A stretch of DNA of 64,000 nucleotides from ZLKRG44 sp964555705 (GTDB taxonomy: Bacteria > Planctomycetota > Phycisphaerae > Phycisphaerales > SM1A02): positions 61,531 to 125,530 of the forward strand of contig CAZKTN010000003.1 in the NCBI GenBank assembly GCA_964555705.1, in the 5' to 3' direction. A program made the position numbers and the translations under genes. How positions within the stretch are numbered: the stretch's first letter is position 1; every line of letters begins with the position of its first letter. Below the pieces are notes generated by a model. The model worked only from the letters and a program-made list of their open reading frames with translations. It searched no databases and was not told the origin of the DNA. Shown one piece after another: positions 8,956-19,468 of this stretch.

Positions 8956-8970
8956 AGGTTGGGGTAGAGT
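8943..8970 (+). promoter_or_regulatory. Candidate sigma-70-type promoter for dcd-nrdJ
   Basis: TTGCCA at 8943-8948 (five of six matches to TTGACA) is followed after 16 bases by TAGAGT at 8965-8970 (four of six matches to TATAAT). It points towards dcd, leaving an untranslated leader of roughly 215 bases. This is pattern matching only. Confidence 0.3.
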
Positions 8971-9193
8971 CGCTGAATCGAGCTGGACGGTTGTGGGCCA
9001 CTTGCTCGAGGCGTCGGTGCCGAATTCGCATGCGGCAGGCTTGGAGAAACGGCGGCATTGCCGTGCTCCTGTGTCAGTAGCGCGCATGCGGGCACTGGAC
9101 GTCGCAGGTACCGGAACGGCGGCGCGGATCGGACCGCCCACCTACCCCGATACCTGTTGGTGAACGAGGCAGTTTCGAGGAGTCCCCGACCAC

Positions 9194-9811
9194 ATGGGAC
9201 CCCTCGGAGAGGAAGCGCTGGACGACATGGGAATCCTCTGCGACACCCAGATCCGGGAGCACGTCAGCATCGAGCCCTTCGAGGAGTGCAGCAAGAGGCA
9301 CGGCACGATCTCCTACGGGGTCTCGAGCTACGGATACGACGTCCGGGTGGGCACCCGCTTCAAGATCTTCACGAACGCCACCTCGGGCGGTGTCGCGATC
9401 GTCGACCCCAAGCGCTTCACCAACGACCTCTTCATCACCATCGACACGGCGGAGACCGGCCGCGACCACGTGATCATCCCGCCCAACTCCTTTGCCCTCG
9501 CGGAGACCGTCGAGGTCTTCGACGTGCCGCGCGACACGCTGGCGATCTGCGTCGGCAAGTCGACGTACGCGCGATGCGGCATCATCGTGAACGTCACGCC
9601 GCTCGAGCCCGAATGGCGCGGCAAGGTCACGATCGAGATCTCGAACACGACCCCCCTTCCCGCGAAGATCTACGCCAACGAGGGCATCGCGCAGATGCTC
9701 TTCATCCGGGCCGACCGTGTCTGCGCGCGCAGCTACGCGGACAAGGGCGGCAAGTACCAGGACCAGGACGGACTCACCCTGCCGAAGGTGGACGGTCTCG
9801 CGGCGGAGTGA
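9194..9811 (+). CDS. dcd: dCTP deaminase
   Basis: This 205-residue trimeric enzyme makes dUTP from dCTP, feeding dTMP synthesis. The family core is very clear: CVGKSTYARCGIIVNVTPLE with the catalytic Glu, then WRGKVTIEISNTT and KIYANEGIAQMLF. Length is close to the usual 190 residues. ATG at 9194 is preceded by AGGAG at 9178-9182. A second ATG at 9227 (MGILCDTQIREHV) would match the common family start slightly better. It is followed 86 bases later by the ribonucleotide reductase gene, so the pair likely forms a deoxynucleotide supply operon under the promoter region at 8925-8970. Confidence 0.93.
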   Translation: MGPLGEEALDDMGILCDTQIREHVSIEPFEECSKRHGTISYGVSSYGYDVRVGTRFKIFTNATSGGVAIVDPKRFTNDLFITIDTAETGRDHVIIPPNSFALAETVEVFDVPRDTLAICVGKSTYARCGIIVNVTPLEPEWRGKVTIEISNTTPLPAKIYANEGIAQMLFIRADRVCARSYADKGGKYQDQDGLTLPKVDGLAAE

Positions 9812-9897
9812 TCCTCCGCGCGCCCGCCCCCTCCGGCAATCGCCTCATCAGTAAGTCACGGACACGACGCAATCCCAACGCTCCAGGACGACACGCC

Positions 9898-12800
9898 ATG
9901 AAGATCAACCGACGATTCACCAGCCCGAACACCGACGTGTACTCGACCATCGAGTGGTCGACCCGAAGCAGCAAGATCACCAACGCCGACGGATCGGTGG
10001 TCTTCGCGATGGATGATGCCGAGGTGCCGCGCGAGTGGAGCCAGCTGGCGACCGACATCGTCGTGAGCAAGTACTTCCGCAAGGCTGGCGTGCCGCAGCA
10101 CGACGCCGACGGCAAGGTTGTGCGCAACGCCGACGGCACGGCAGTCCTGGGGCCTGAGCGCTCGGTGCGCCAGGTCGTGCACCGCCTCGCCGGATGCTGG
10201 CGCCACTGGGGCGAGTCGCACGGCTACTTCGACTCCGCCGAGGACGCGCAGGCGTTCTACGACGAGCTCGCGCACATGCTGCTGCGCCAGGTCGCCGCGC
10301 CCAACAGCCCGCAGTGGTTCAACACGGGCCTCAACTGGGCCTACGGCATCAACGGGCCCGCGCAGGGCCACTGGATCGCAGACCACACCACGGGCGCCGT
10401 GTCGCTCGCCACAGACTCCTACACGCACCCGCAGCCGCACGCGTGCTTCATCCAGTCGGTCTCCGACGACCTCGTCAACGAGGGCGGCATCATGGACCTG
10501 TGGGTGCGCGAGGCGCGCCTCTTCAAGTACGGCTCAGGCACCGGCACGAACTTCTCCGGCCTGCGCGGCGAGAACGAGAAGCTCTCAGGTGGCGGACGCA
10601 GCTCGGGCCTCATGAGCTTCCTCAAGATCGGCGACCGCGCGGCGGGTGCGATCAAGTCGGGCGGCACCACGCGCCGGGCCGCCAAGATGGTGTGCCTTGA
10701 CGTGGACCACCCCGATGTCGAGGCATTCATCAACTGGAAGGTGCGCGAGGAGATCAAGGTCGCTGCCCTCGTCGAGGGCATGAAGCACCTCAGCGCCACC
10801 CAGAAGGAGGTCGCGCAGGCGCTCGGCCTCACGCTCGACTACGACTTCAACGGCGAGTCGTACTACACCGTCAGCGGCCAGAACTCCAACAACTCGATCC
10901 GCCTCACCGACGACTTCATGGATGCGGTCGACGGCGACGGCGAGTGGACGCTCCGCCGCCGCACTGACGGCCGGCCGGCGAAGACGCTCAAGGCGCGCGA
11001 GCTCTGGCGCCAGGTCAACGAGGCCGCATGGCACTGCGCAGATCCCGGCGTCCAGTACGACACCACGATCAACGCGTGGCACACCTGCCCCACCGCAGGC
11101 CGCATCAACGCGAGCAACCCGTGCAGCGAGTACATGTTCCTCGACAACACGGCGTGCAACCTGGCGTCGATCAACCTGCTGAAGTTCTACGACCCCGATA
11201 CGCGCGCCTTCGACATCGCGGGCTTCGAGCACGCCATCCACCTGTGGACGGTGGTGCTCGAGATCTCGGTGCTCATGGCCGCGTTCCCCTCGCGCGAGAT
11301 TGCGGAGCTCTCCTGGCGCTACCGGACGCTCGGCCTGGGCTACGCCAACCTCGGCGCGATGCTCATGCAGGCGGGCATCCCCTATGACAGCGACGAGGGG
11401 CGCGCGGTGTGCGGCGCCATCACGGCGGTGCTCACGGGTCGCTCCTATGCGGCAAGCGCGCTTCTCGCGGCCGAGCACGGCGCGTTCGCCGGCTTCGCCG
11501 ACAACCGGGAGCACATGCTCCGCGTCGTCCGCAACCACCGGCGCGCCGCGCACGGCGTCACGCGGGACTCCTCGGAGTGGGAGTCGCTGCGCATCCGCCC
11601 GGTGCCGATCGACCACGGCCTCTTCCGTGCGGGCCGCGTGCACCTGGCCAACTCGGGCGCCCTGCTCGACGCAGCCGTCGGCGCGTGGGACCAGGCGCTG
11701 CTGCTCGGCGAGGAGTTCGGCTACCGCAACGCGCAGGTCACCGTCATCGCGCCCACCGGCACGATCGGCCTGCTGATGGACTGCGACACCACCGGAGTCG
11801 AGCCGGACTTCGCGCTGACGAAGTTCAAGAAGCTTGCCGGTGGCGGCTACTTCAAGATCGCGAACCAGTCGCTGCGGCCTGCGCTCAAGGCGCTCGGCTA
11901 CTCGCCTCGCGAGGTCGACGACATCCTCACCCACGTGATGGGACGCATGAGCCTTGACGTCGCGATCCCGCAGCGCGACGGCTCCGCAGGCGACGGCTCG
12001 CTCGGCACGCTGCGCGAGTTCCTGGTGTCCAAGGGCTACACGGGCGAGGAGCTGGTCGCCGTCGAGAACATGCTCCCCACGGTGTTCGAGGTGGCGTTCG
12101 CGTTCTCGGCATGGAGCATGCCCGAGCGTGTCCTCAAGGCGGCCGGCATCGACCCCGCGGCAGCCCGCGACGACCGCGCCTTCAACGGCCTCCGCGCGCT
12201 TGGCCTGACCCGTGCGCAGATCGCCACGCTCAACCGCGTGATCTGCGGCACCCAGACCGTCGAGGGCGCGCCTCACCTCAAGGATGCGCACCTGCCCGTC
12301 TTTGACTGCGCGAACCGCTGCGGCCCCACCGGCACGCGCTTCATCCGCCCCGATGGCCACATCCACATGATGGCGGCAGCGCAGCCCTTCATCTCAGGCG
12401 CAATCTCCAAGACGATCAACCTGCCCAACGACGCAGACGTCAGCGAGATCGGGCGCTGCTACCACCTCAGCTGGGAGCTCGGCCTCAAGGCGAACGCGCT
12501 CTACCGCGACGGGTGCAAGCTCAGCCAGCCGCTGTCGACCAAGTCCGATGCGGCCGACCATGCCGAGCCTGAGGACCAGGAGGGTCTCGAGGCAAAGGGT
12601 GCGGACGCCGGTGCTGAGCAGGTGATCGTCGAGCGGGTCGTTGAGCGCGTGGTCGAGCGGGTCATCGAGCGCCCGATGCGCCGCAGGCTCTCCGACACCC
12701 GCACGTCGATCACCCACAAGTTCAACGTCAGCGGCCACGAGGGCTACCTCATCGTCGGCCTCTACGACGACGGGTCGCCGGGAGAGCTCTTCATCACGAT

Positions 12801-13476
12801 GGCGAAGGAGGGCTCGACGATCGGCGGACTCATGGACTCGCTCGGCACCGCGATCTCGGTGGCGCTGCAGTACGGGGTGCCGCTCGAGAGCCTCGTGCGC
12901 AAGTTCGCGCACCAGCGATTCGAGCCCATGGGGATGACGACCAACAACGACATCCCCTTCGCCAAGAGCCTCGTGGACTACATCTTCCGCTGGCTCGGCA
13001 TGCAGTTCATCACCGGCTACCGCGAGGCCAACGCGCCCGCACGTGCCGCACTGCCCGCCACGGATGGCGCGGCGTCCGCATCCCACACCGTCAAGGAGGA
13101 CACCTCATGGTCGAACCGAGTCAGCAGCGGGCCCTCAGCGGGCGGATCGTCGCGGATCGCATCCGGCGCGAGTGGCACGACACCATCGGCGACGGACGAT
13201 GCCGACGGCGACTCCTCCTCGGGGAAGATCGCGGCGAGCCCAAGCTCGTGGATCGCCGACCGGATCACCTCCACCGCCTCGACCGTGACGACATCGACGT
13301 CGAAGCTCGAGATGCGCGAGGTGGTCGTGGAGCATGCGTCCGGATCCGTGCTCGACCAGCAGAACGCGCAGCTCATGGGTGACGCGCCCGCATGCGACAC
13401 ATGCGGATCGATCACCGTGCGCAACGGCACCTGCTACAGGTGCGTCAACTGCGGCAACAGCATGGGCTGCAGCTGA
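9898..13476 (+). CDS. nrdJ: Adenosylcobalamin-dependent (class II) ribonucleotide reductase
   Basis: This 1192-residue enzyme reduces ribonucleotides using adenosylcobalamin. The N-terminal region starts MKINRRFTSP, followed by the catalytic barrel with QWFNTGLNWAYG, HACFIQSV, NPCSEYMFLDNTACNLAS, VTVIAPTGTIGLLMDCDTTG and AISKTINLP. A later domain contains the conserved THKFNVSG and GSTIGGLMDSLG segments. An unusual linker at about residues 909-926 repeats V(V/I)ER four times. After a Ser/Thr/Ala-rich stretch, the C-terminus ends in a cysteine cluster, CDTCGS and CYRCVNCGNSMGCS. Such tails serve as redox shuttles or metal sites in this family. The start is the ATG at 9898. The open frame upstream overlaps dcd and is not real. 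Activity depends on B12 supply. Confidence 0.95.
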   Translation: MKINRRFTSPNTDVYSTIEWSTRSSKITNADGSVVFAMDDAEVPREWSQLATDIVVSKYFRKAGVPQHDADGKVVRNADGTAVLGPERSVRQVVHRLAGCWRHWGESHGYFDSAEDAQAFYDELAHMLLRQVAAPNSPQWFNTGLNWAYGINGPAQGHWIADHTTGAVSLATDSYTHPQPHACFIQSVSDDLVNEGGIMDLWVREARLFKYGSGTGTNFSGLRGENEKLSGGGRSSGLMSFLKIGDRAAGAIKSGGTTRRAAKMVCLDVDHPDVEAFINWKVREEIKVAALVEGMKHLSATQKEVAQALGLTLDYDFNGESYYTVSGQNSNNSIRLTDDFMDAVDGDGEWTLRRRTDGRPAKTLKARELWRQVNEAAWHCADPGVQYDTTINAWHTCPTAGRINASNPCSEYMFLDNTACNLASINLLKFYDPDTRAFDIAGFEHAIHLWTVVLEISVLMAAFPSREIAELSWRYRTLGLGYANLGAMLMQAGIPYDSDEGRAVCGAITAVLTGRSYAASALLAAEHGAFAGFADNREHMLRVVRNHRRAAHGVTRDSSEWESLRIRPVPIDHGLFRAGRVHLANSGALLDAAVGAWDQALLLGEEFGYRNAQVTVIAPTGTIGLLMDCDTTGVEPDFALTKFKKLAGGGYFKIANQSLRPALKALGYSPREVDDILTHVMGRMSLDVAIPQRDGSAGDGSLGTLREFLVSKGYTGEELVAVENMLPTVFEVAFAFSAWSMPERVLKAAGIDPAAARDDRAFNGLRALGLTRAQIATLNRVICGTQTVEGAPHLKDAHLPVFDCANRCGPTGTRFIRPDGHIHMMAAAQPFISGAISKTINLPNDADVSEIGRCYHLSWELGLKANALYRDGCKLSQPLSTKSDAADHAEPEDQEGLEAKGADAGAEQVIVERVVERVVERVIERPMRRRLSDTRTSITHKFNVSGHEGYLIVGLYDDGSPGELFITMAKEGSTIGGLMDSLGTAISVALQYGVPLESLVRKFAHQRFEPMGMTTNNDIPFAKSLVDYIFRWLGMQFITGYREANAPARAALPATDGAASASHTVKEDTSWSNRVSSGPSAGGSSRIASGASGTTPSATDDADGDSSSGKIAASPSSWIADRITSTASTVTTSTSKLEMREVVVEHASGSVLDQQNAQLMGDAPACDTCGSITVRNGTCYRCVNCGNSMGCS

Positions 13477-13534
13477 TCTCAAGAACCTCGGGCCATGCCC
13501 CCGCGCCACACGCGAGGGCCGGCCCGACCTGACA

Positions 13535-13708
13535 CGCGATGGGCGGAGCAATTCGCCTGAAAGGAGCACGACAGGTCGGCGAGTGAATGGATGCTCATCT
13601 GCCCGGTCGGATACCCATGGAATCGGTGTACTCCGACCCCTTGCACCAACGGACGGGGAGTCCCGGCCATGCAGGGGACCGATCCCACGGCGAATCCCGC
13701 CCATCGCG
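13535..13708 (+). ncRNA. Candidate structured RNA closed by a long-range stem
   Basis: CGCGATGGGCGG (13535-13546) pairs perfectly over 12 bp with 13697-13708. ATTCGCC (13551-13557) pairs over 7 bp with GGCGAAT (13689-13695), leaving an asymmetric 4/1 bulge. Inside are an internal bubble, a short GGTC:GACC stem (13574-13577 with 13677-13680), and a hairpin with a 7-bp stem (13605-13611 with 13632-13638). The 174-nt length and the pattern of closing stem, large bubble and upper stem resemble 6S RNA in outline. Signature sequences of RNase P, tmRNA and SRP RNA are absent. A 7-bp hairpin (13721-13739) and an intrinsic terminator follow. Strand is inferred from the terminator direction. It could also be a structured nrdJ 3' untranslated region. 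Confidence 0.4.
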
Positions 13709-13751
13709 CTGCCCACAACCGGGGTCCAGGACGGACCCCGCTTCCTCCGCG

Positions 13752-13790
13752 CCCCCTCGTCAGGCACTGAAGCCTGGCGAGGGGGTTTTT
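13752..13790 (+). terminator. Strong intrinsic terminator
   Basis: A 14-bp stem (13752-13765 with 13772-13785, one G-T wobble) encloses a six-base loop and is followed directly by TTTTT at 13786-13790. It ends transcription from nrdJ and/or the candidate RNA, 104 bases before the kinase gene. Confidence 0.88.
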
Positions 13791-13894
13791 CGATGCGCCC
13801 CGTGAACACCGGCCTGCATCGGGAGCTGCGCAAGCCCAATCCATCCCAACAGATGATTGACGTTTGGGCGTGAACGCGGACTAGCATTCGCACC

Positions 13895-16012
<2,118 letters not shown>

Positions 16013-16021
16013 CCTTTCGCC

Positions 16022-16711
16022 ATGGCGCTCGAGAGCCGCATTCGACCGAGAAACGTCTGGTTCACCGCCGGGTACGCCGTGTTGTGTGCAGTGCTCGGGC
16101 TGTGGGGCGCCTACGACTACTGGGAGCGGATCCCGCGCCAGGAGGCTGCCTTCGCCGAGTACCAGTCCGCCACCGAGCGCGCGAAGCGCTACGCGGACCT
16201 GAGCGTGCCTGGCGCCCCGCGCCTCACAGCGGAGCAGGAAGCGGACTACCAGGCCGCGAGGGACGTGGTCGACAGGTACGCGGCCGGAGCCCCCACACCC
16301 GTCGCCGCCTACGACCGCCCGCTGCAGCTCTGGGTGTACATGATCGGGTGCGGGGTCATCGGCACGGGCTGGTGCGTGATGAGCCTCGTTCGCACCGGCT
16401 CCCGCAGCTTCAGGCTCGACGACGACGGGACGCTTCATGCGGGCATCCGCAGGATTGCGCGCGACGAGGTCACCGGCATCGACATGAGCCGATGGATGGC
16501 GAAGTCGATCGCCACCATCCAGGTGAAGGATGGCCCTCCGGTGGTGCTTGACGACTACAAGTACGGCGGCATGCACCTGATCGTGGGCACATACGCCCAC
16601 CGCTTCGATCCGCAGGTGTGGAACGCCGACGCGACGCTCGTGAAGAAGGTCGCAAAGGCGGCCGCAGAGGGCGAAGGCGGCGCCCCGGGCGGCGCGGGCG
16701 GGATGAAGTAG
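16022..16711 (+). CDS. Membrane protein of unknown function with two transmembrane helices
   Basis: I do not recognise a named family for this 229-residue protein. It has a hydrophobic helix near residues 12-30 (FTAGYAVLCAVLGLWGAY). A charged extracytoplasmic-looking segment of about 75 residues follows, then a second helix near 103-120 (LWVYMIGCGVIGTGWCVM). A C-terminal domain rich in beta strands comes next, with RSFRLDDDGTLHAG and VVLDDYKYG. This arrangement resembles small membrane proteins with a PH-like domain, but that is inference. The C-terminal tail is rich in Gly and Ala. It starts 10 bases after the kinase stop and may be co-transcribed with it. Confidence 0.65.
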   Translation: MALESRIRPRNVWFTAGYAVLCAVLGLWGAYDYWERIPRQEAAFAEYQSATERAKRYADLSVPGAPRLTAEQEADYQAARDVVDRYAAGAPTPVAAYDRPLQLWVYMIGCGVIGTGWCVMSLVRTGSRSFRLDDDGTLHAGIRRIARDEVTGIDMSRWMAKSIATIQVKDGPPVVLDDYKYGGMHLIVGTYAHRFDPQVWNADATLVKKVAKAAAEGEGGAPGGAGGMK

Positions 16712-16725
16712 TCTTTCCCGCCCCG

Positions 16726-17844
16726 ATGACACGCACCCTCAACGACCCCACGACGTCGATCGAGAAGCGGGACCGCTGCGCGGACCTGCCCCACCGCCCG
16801 CGCGTCCTCCTTGGCAAGATCGGCCTCGATGGCCACGACCGGGGCGTCAAGCTCATCGCGCGGGTGCTGCGCGACAGCGGAGTCCACGTCATCTACTCCG
16901 GGCTCTGGCAGACTCCCCGCAGCCTCGCGATCGGCGCCCGCGACGAGGACGTCGACTGCATCGCGTGCTCCATGATGAGCAACTCGCACCTGGTGCTGGT
17001 CCCGAGGCTCCTCGACGAGTGCCGGGCCGTCGGCCGCCCGGACGTGCCCGTGAACGTGGGCGGCATCATCCCGCAGGAGGACGTGAAGACGCTGCTCGAT
17101 GCGGGCGTCGCGCGCGTCTACCACACCGGCACAGGGATGGAGGACATCGTCGAGAGCGTGCGCACCTCGGTGAAGGCCTACGAGCCGCGCACCACCGGTC
17201 CGGCAGAGGCGATCCTCGCACGGCAGATCTCGCTTGCGCAGGCGGGCGCGCTGCCCGCCGGCGCCGCTCGCAAGAGGCCCGGGCGCGTGCTCGGGCTGAC
17301 GGGAGCGCCCGGCGCCGGCAAGAGCACGCTGGTCGCGGCCCTCTGCGGCGAGGCAGTCCGGCGCGGCACGCGCATCGCGGTCATCGCCTTCGACCCGATG
17401 AGCCCGATCACGGGCGGTGCGCTGCTCGGCGACCGACTCCGAGTCGACTTCAATGCCGTCGACGACAAGGTCTTCTATCGCTCGCTGGCCATCGTCGGCG
17501 AGGACTACACCGCGCTCGATGTCATCACCGAGCTCGTGGGTGCGGCCGGCTTCGACACGCTCATCATCGAGACCGTCGGCGCAGGGCAGAACGATGTGGC
17601 GATCCGCCACCACGTCGACCGCACCGCCGTCGTGACCGTGCCCGGCATGGGCGACGCCGTCCAGATGGACAAGGCAGGCATCCTCGAGATTGCCGACCTC
17701 TTCGTCGCCAACAAGGCGGACCACGCCGGCGAGTCCAAGCACGTGCGCGAGCTCCTCGATGTCGCAGGCGGGCGCCCGATCTTCGAGACCGTCGCCACCG
17801 AGGGCAAGGGCATCGTCGAGCTGTACGAGGCCCTGATGTCCTGA
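16726..17844 (+). CDS. B12-binding domain fused to MeaB/ArgK-type GTPase
   Basis: This 372-residue fusion has an N-terminal cobalamin-binding domain (about 25-150) of the methylmalonyl-CoA mutase small-domain type. Its motif KIGLDGHDRG includes the lower axial ligand His37, and VNVGGIIP lies nearer its end. The C-terminal part (about 187-372) is a G3E-family GTPase like MeaB, with P-loop GAPGAGKS (193-200), the switch-like DPMSPITGG, ETVGAGQNDVA and base-recognition NKAD. MeaB proteins load and protect adenosylcobalamin in acyl-CoA mutases. IcmF joins the same two modules to a mutase barrel, which is absent here. The GTPase part also lacks the C-terminal dimerisation arm of stand-alone MeaB. 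It lies just upstream of a PrpD-family gene, so a propionate-type acyl-CoA pathway is a reasonable guess. The partner mutase must lie elsewhere. Confidence 0.88.
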   Translation: MTRTLNDPTTSIEKRDRCADLPHRPRVLLGKIGLDGHDRGVKLIARVLRDSGVHVIYSGLWQTPRSLAIGARDEDVDCIACSMMSNSHLVLVPRLLDECRAVGRPDVPVNVGGIIPQEDVKTLLDAGVARVYHTGTGMEDIVESVRTSVKAYEPRTTGPAEAILARQISLAQAGALPAGAARKRPGRVLGLTGAPGAGKSTLVAALCGEAVRRGTRIAVIAFDPMSPITGGALLGDRLRVDFNAVDDKVFYRSLAIVGEDYTALDVITELVGAAGFDTLIIETVGAGQNDVAIRHHVDRTAVVTVPGMGDAVQMDKAGILEIADLFVANKADHAGESKHVRELLDVAGGRPIFETVATEGKGIVELYEALMS

Positions 17845-17863
17845 CCGGCACTACCAGCACCAC

Positions 17864-19411
17864 ATGACCTCCATGAGCCACGTCAACCTCCCCCGCCACA
17901 CCAACCAGGCGCTCGGCATCGGCCAGTACGCCATCGACTTCATGCGCAGCGGCGAGCCCTCGGCCGCCGTGCTCGACCGCACCACGCTCTTCCACACCGA
18001 TGCGGTGATCTGCGGGCTCTCTGCCCTCGCGCTGGGCACCAATGCGCCGACGCTGCTGCGAGACGAGGCACTCAGCTACCGAGACCGCGACGGCGCCACC
18101 GTCTTCGGAAGCTCGCGCCGCGTCGCGCCCGAGAAGGCCGTGGTCGCCAACAGCGCGGCGGTCCGCGAGTGGGACTCCAACGGCACCAACTTCGGCTACA
18201 ACCCTGCGCTTGGCCACACGGCCGGCGAGTTCGGCCACAACGACTTCTATCCCGTCGCGGTCGCCGCGGCGCAGGTGGGCGGCCTCGGCGGCGCAGAAGC
18301 GCTGCGCGGCATGGTCTGCATCGACGAGATCCGCGGCCGCCTCGCTGAGGTCTTCAGCCTCAAGACCTACAAGATCGACCACGTGGTGCACGGCGCGATC
18401 GCCAGCGCCGCGGTGTACGGCGCAATGCTTGGCGCGAGCGCGGAGCAGATCGAGAGCGCGATCGGCATGGTCGTCGCGCACCACATCCCCTGGCGCGCCA
18501 TCCGCGCAGGCAAGCAGCTCTCCGACTCCAAGGGCGCGAGCGCCGCGATCAGCGCCGAGGCTGCAGTCGTCGCGATGCGCCGCTCCATGGCGGGCTTCCT
18601 CGGGCCGCGAGACATCTTCCGCAACCCCGAGAGCATGTTCCGGCAGTTCGAGCGCACGCAGGGCGACAGCCCCTTCGACCTCGTGCTGGGCTTCTCCGGC
18701 GACGACTTCGCCGTGATGGGCATGCACTTCAAGCTCGGCCTCTACGAGCACCAGTCCGCCGGCGCGCTGCAGGGCCTCATCGACCTCGTCAGCGCGAACC
18801 CCGGCATCCTCGAGCGTCCCGGCGACCTCGCCTCGATCCGCATCCTCGCGTACGAGCCTGCGTTCGGCATCATCGGGGATCCCGCCAAGCGCGACCCGAA
18901 GACGCGCCAGAGCGCAGACCACTCGATGGTCTACATCGTGTCGACGATGCTGCGGAAGGCCTACGAGCTCCGCGAGTCGGTGGGCGCTGCCGGGCTTCCG
19001 ACCTCGAACGACGAGTGGTGGAAGGCGCTCATGCTCGGGCCCTACGACTACTCCGAAGAGGCGATCCACGACGAGCGCACGCGCGCCATCATGGCGACGA
19101 TCGCCTTCGAGCACGGCGGCGCCGAGTACGACCGCCGCTATCCCGACGGCATCCCCACCTCGCTCGTGATGGGCCTCAAGGGCGGCACCACGCTCGACAG
19201 CGGGCTCGTGATGTATCCCTCGGGACACGCCCGCAACACCACCGCCGACCTTCGCGGGATCCTCGACGCCAAGTTCCGCCTGCTCGGGCGGCTCGCCGTG
19301 CGCAAGCCCTCCAAGCTCGTGGACCGACTCGCGGCGATCGGCGATGCAGGGCCCAAGGACCTGCGCAAGCTGCTCGATGTGCGGATCGAGGACCGCGGCC
19401 GCTTCGAGTGA
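17864..19411 (+). CDS. prpD: MmgE/PrpD family protein (2-methylcitrate dehydratase-like)
   Basis: This 515-residue protein fits the MmgE/PrpD family, whose PrpD members dehydrate 2-methylcitrate in propionyl-CoA oxidation. Visible family segments are the VNSAAVREWDSNG-like stretch (here ANSAAVREWDSNGTNFGY), FGHNDFYPV, a long helical region with KTYKIDHVVHGAIASAA, and KQLSDSKGASAAISAE. The C-terminal lid domain follows with PTSLVMGLKGG. Length is close to PrpD (about 480). It starts 19 bases after the B12-binding/GTPase gene and is probably in the same operon. No methylcitrate synthase or lyase is visible nearby, so the substrate is uncertain and the symbol is tentative. Confidence 0.82.
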   Translation: MTSMSHVNLPRHTNQALGIGQYAIDFMRSGEPSAAVLDRTTLFHTDAVICGLSALALGTNAPTLLRDEALSYRDRDGATVFGSSRRVAPEKAVVANSAAVREWDSNGTNFGYNPALGHTAGEFGHNDFYPVAVAAAQVGGLGGAEALRGMVCIDEIRGRLAEVFSLKTYKIDHVVHGAIASAAVYGAMLGASAEQIESAIGMVVAHHIPWRAIRAGKQLSDSKGASAAISAEAAVVAMRRSMAGFLGPRDIFRNPESMFRQFERTQGDSPFDLVLGFSGDDFAVMGMHFKLGLYEHQSAGALQGLIDLVSANPGILERPGDLASIRILAYEPAFGIIGDPAKRDPKTRQSADHSMVYIVSTMLRKAYELRESVGAAGLPTSNDEWWKALMLGPYDYSEEAIHDERTRAIMATIAFEHGGAEYDRRYPDGIPTSLVMGLKGGTTLDSGLVMYPSGHARNTTADLRGILDAKFRLLGRLAVRKPSKLVDRLAAIGDAGPKDLRKLLDVRIEDRGRFE

Positions 19412-19468
19412 TCGACGAGTGTGCGGTCCGACCCGGCGTCGCAGGGCACGCCATCTCCCGGGCAGCGC

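Larger units (their letters stand above)
8763..9193. other. Intergenic regulatory gap between divergent uvrD and dcd
   Basis: About 430 bases have no convincing gene on either strand. Compared with its surroundings the middle part (about 8850-8960) is richer in A and T. It holds the inverted repeat and promoter-like sequence listed separately. A cobalamin riboswitch was looked for because a B12-dependent enzyme lies downstream, and none of its conserved boxes was seen. Confidence 0.5.

Noticed and set aside
8763..9193. Cobalamin riboswitch upstream of dcd-nrdJ
   Set aside because: The conserved B12-box and its partner sequences were not found.
9058..9897. Upstream extension of the nrdJ reading frame through dcd
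   Set aside because: The extension overlaps dcd in another frame and has no family similarity; the reductase starts at 9898.
10585..12366. A 593-codon open frame on the minus strand opposite nrdJ
   Set aside because: It is composed of Arg, Ala and His-rich low-complexity sequence antisense to a conserved enzyme. There is no family pattern.
12622..12675. Short tandem repeats in nrdJ as a CRISPR array
   Set aside because: The repeats are a 12-base coding unit without spacers and keep the reading frame.
13535..13708. RNase P RNA, tmRNA or SRP RNA for the structured element
   Set aside because: None of their conserved sequences is present, such as the tRNA-like end of tmRNA or the SRP GGAA tetraloop region.
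16726..17844. A full IcmF mutase
   Set aside because: The protein ends after the GTPase; no mutase barrel follows in any frame before the PrpD gene.
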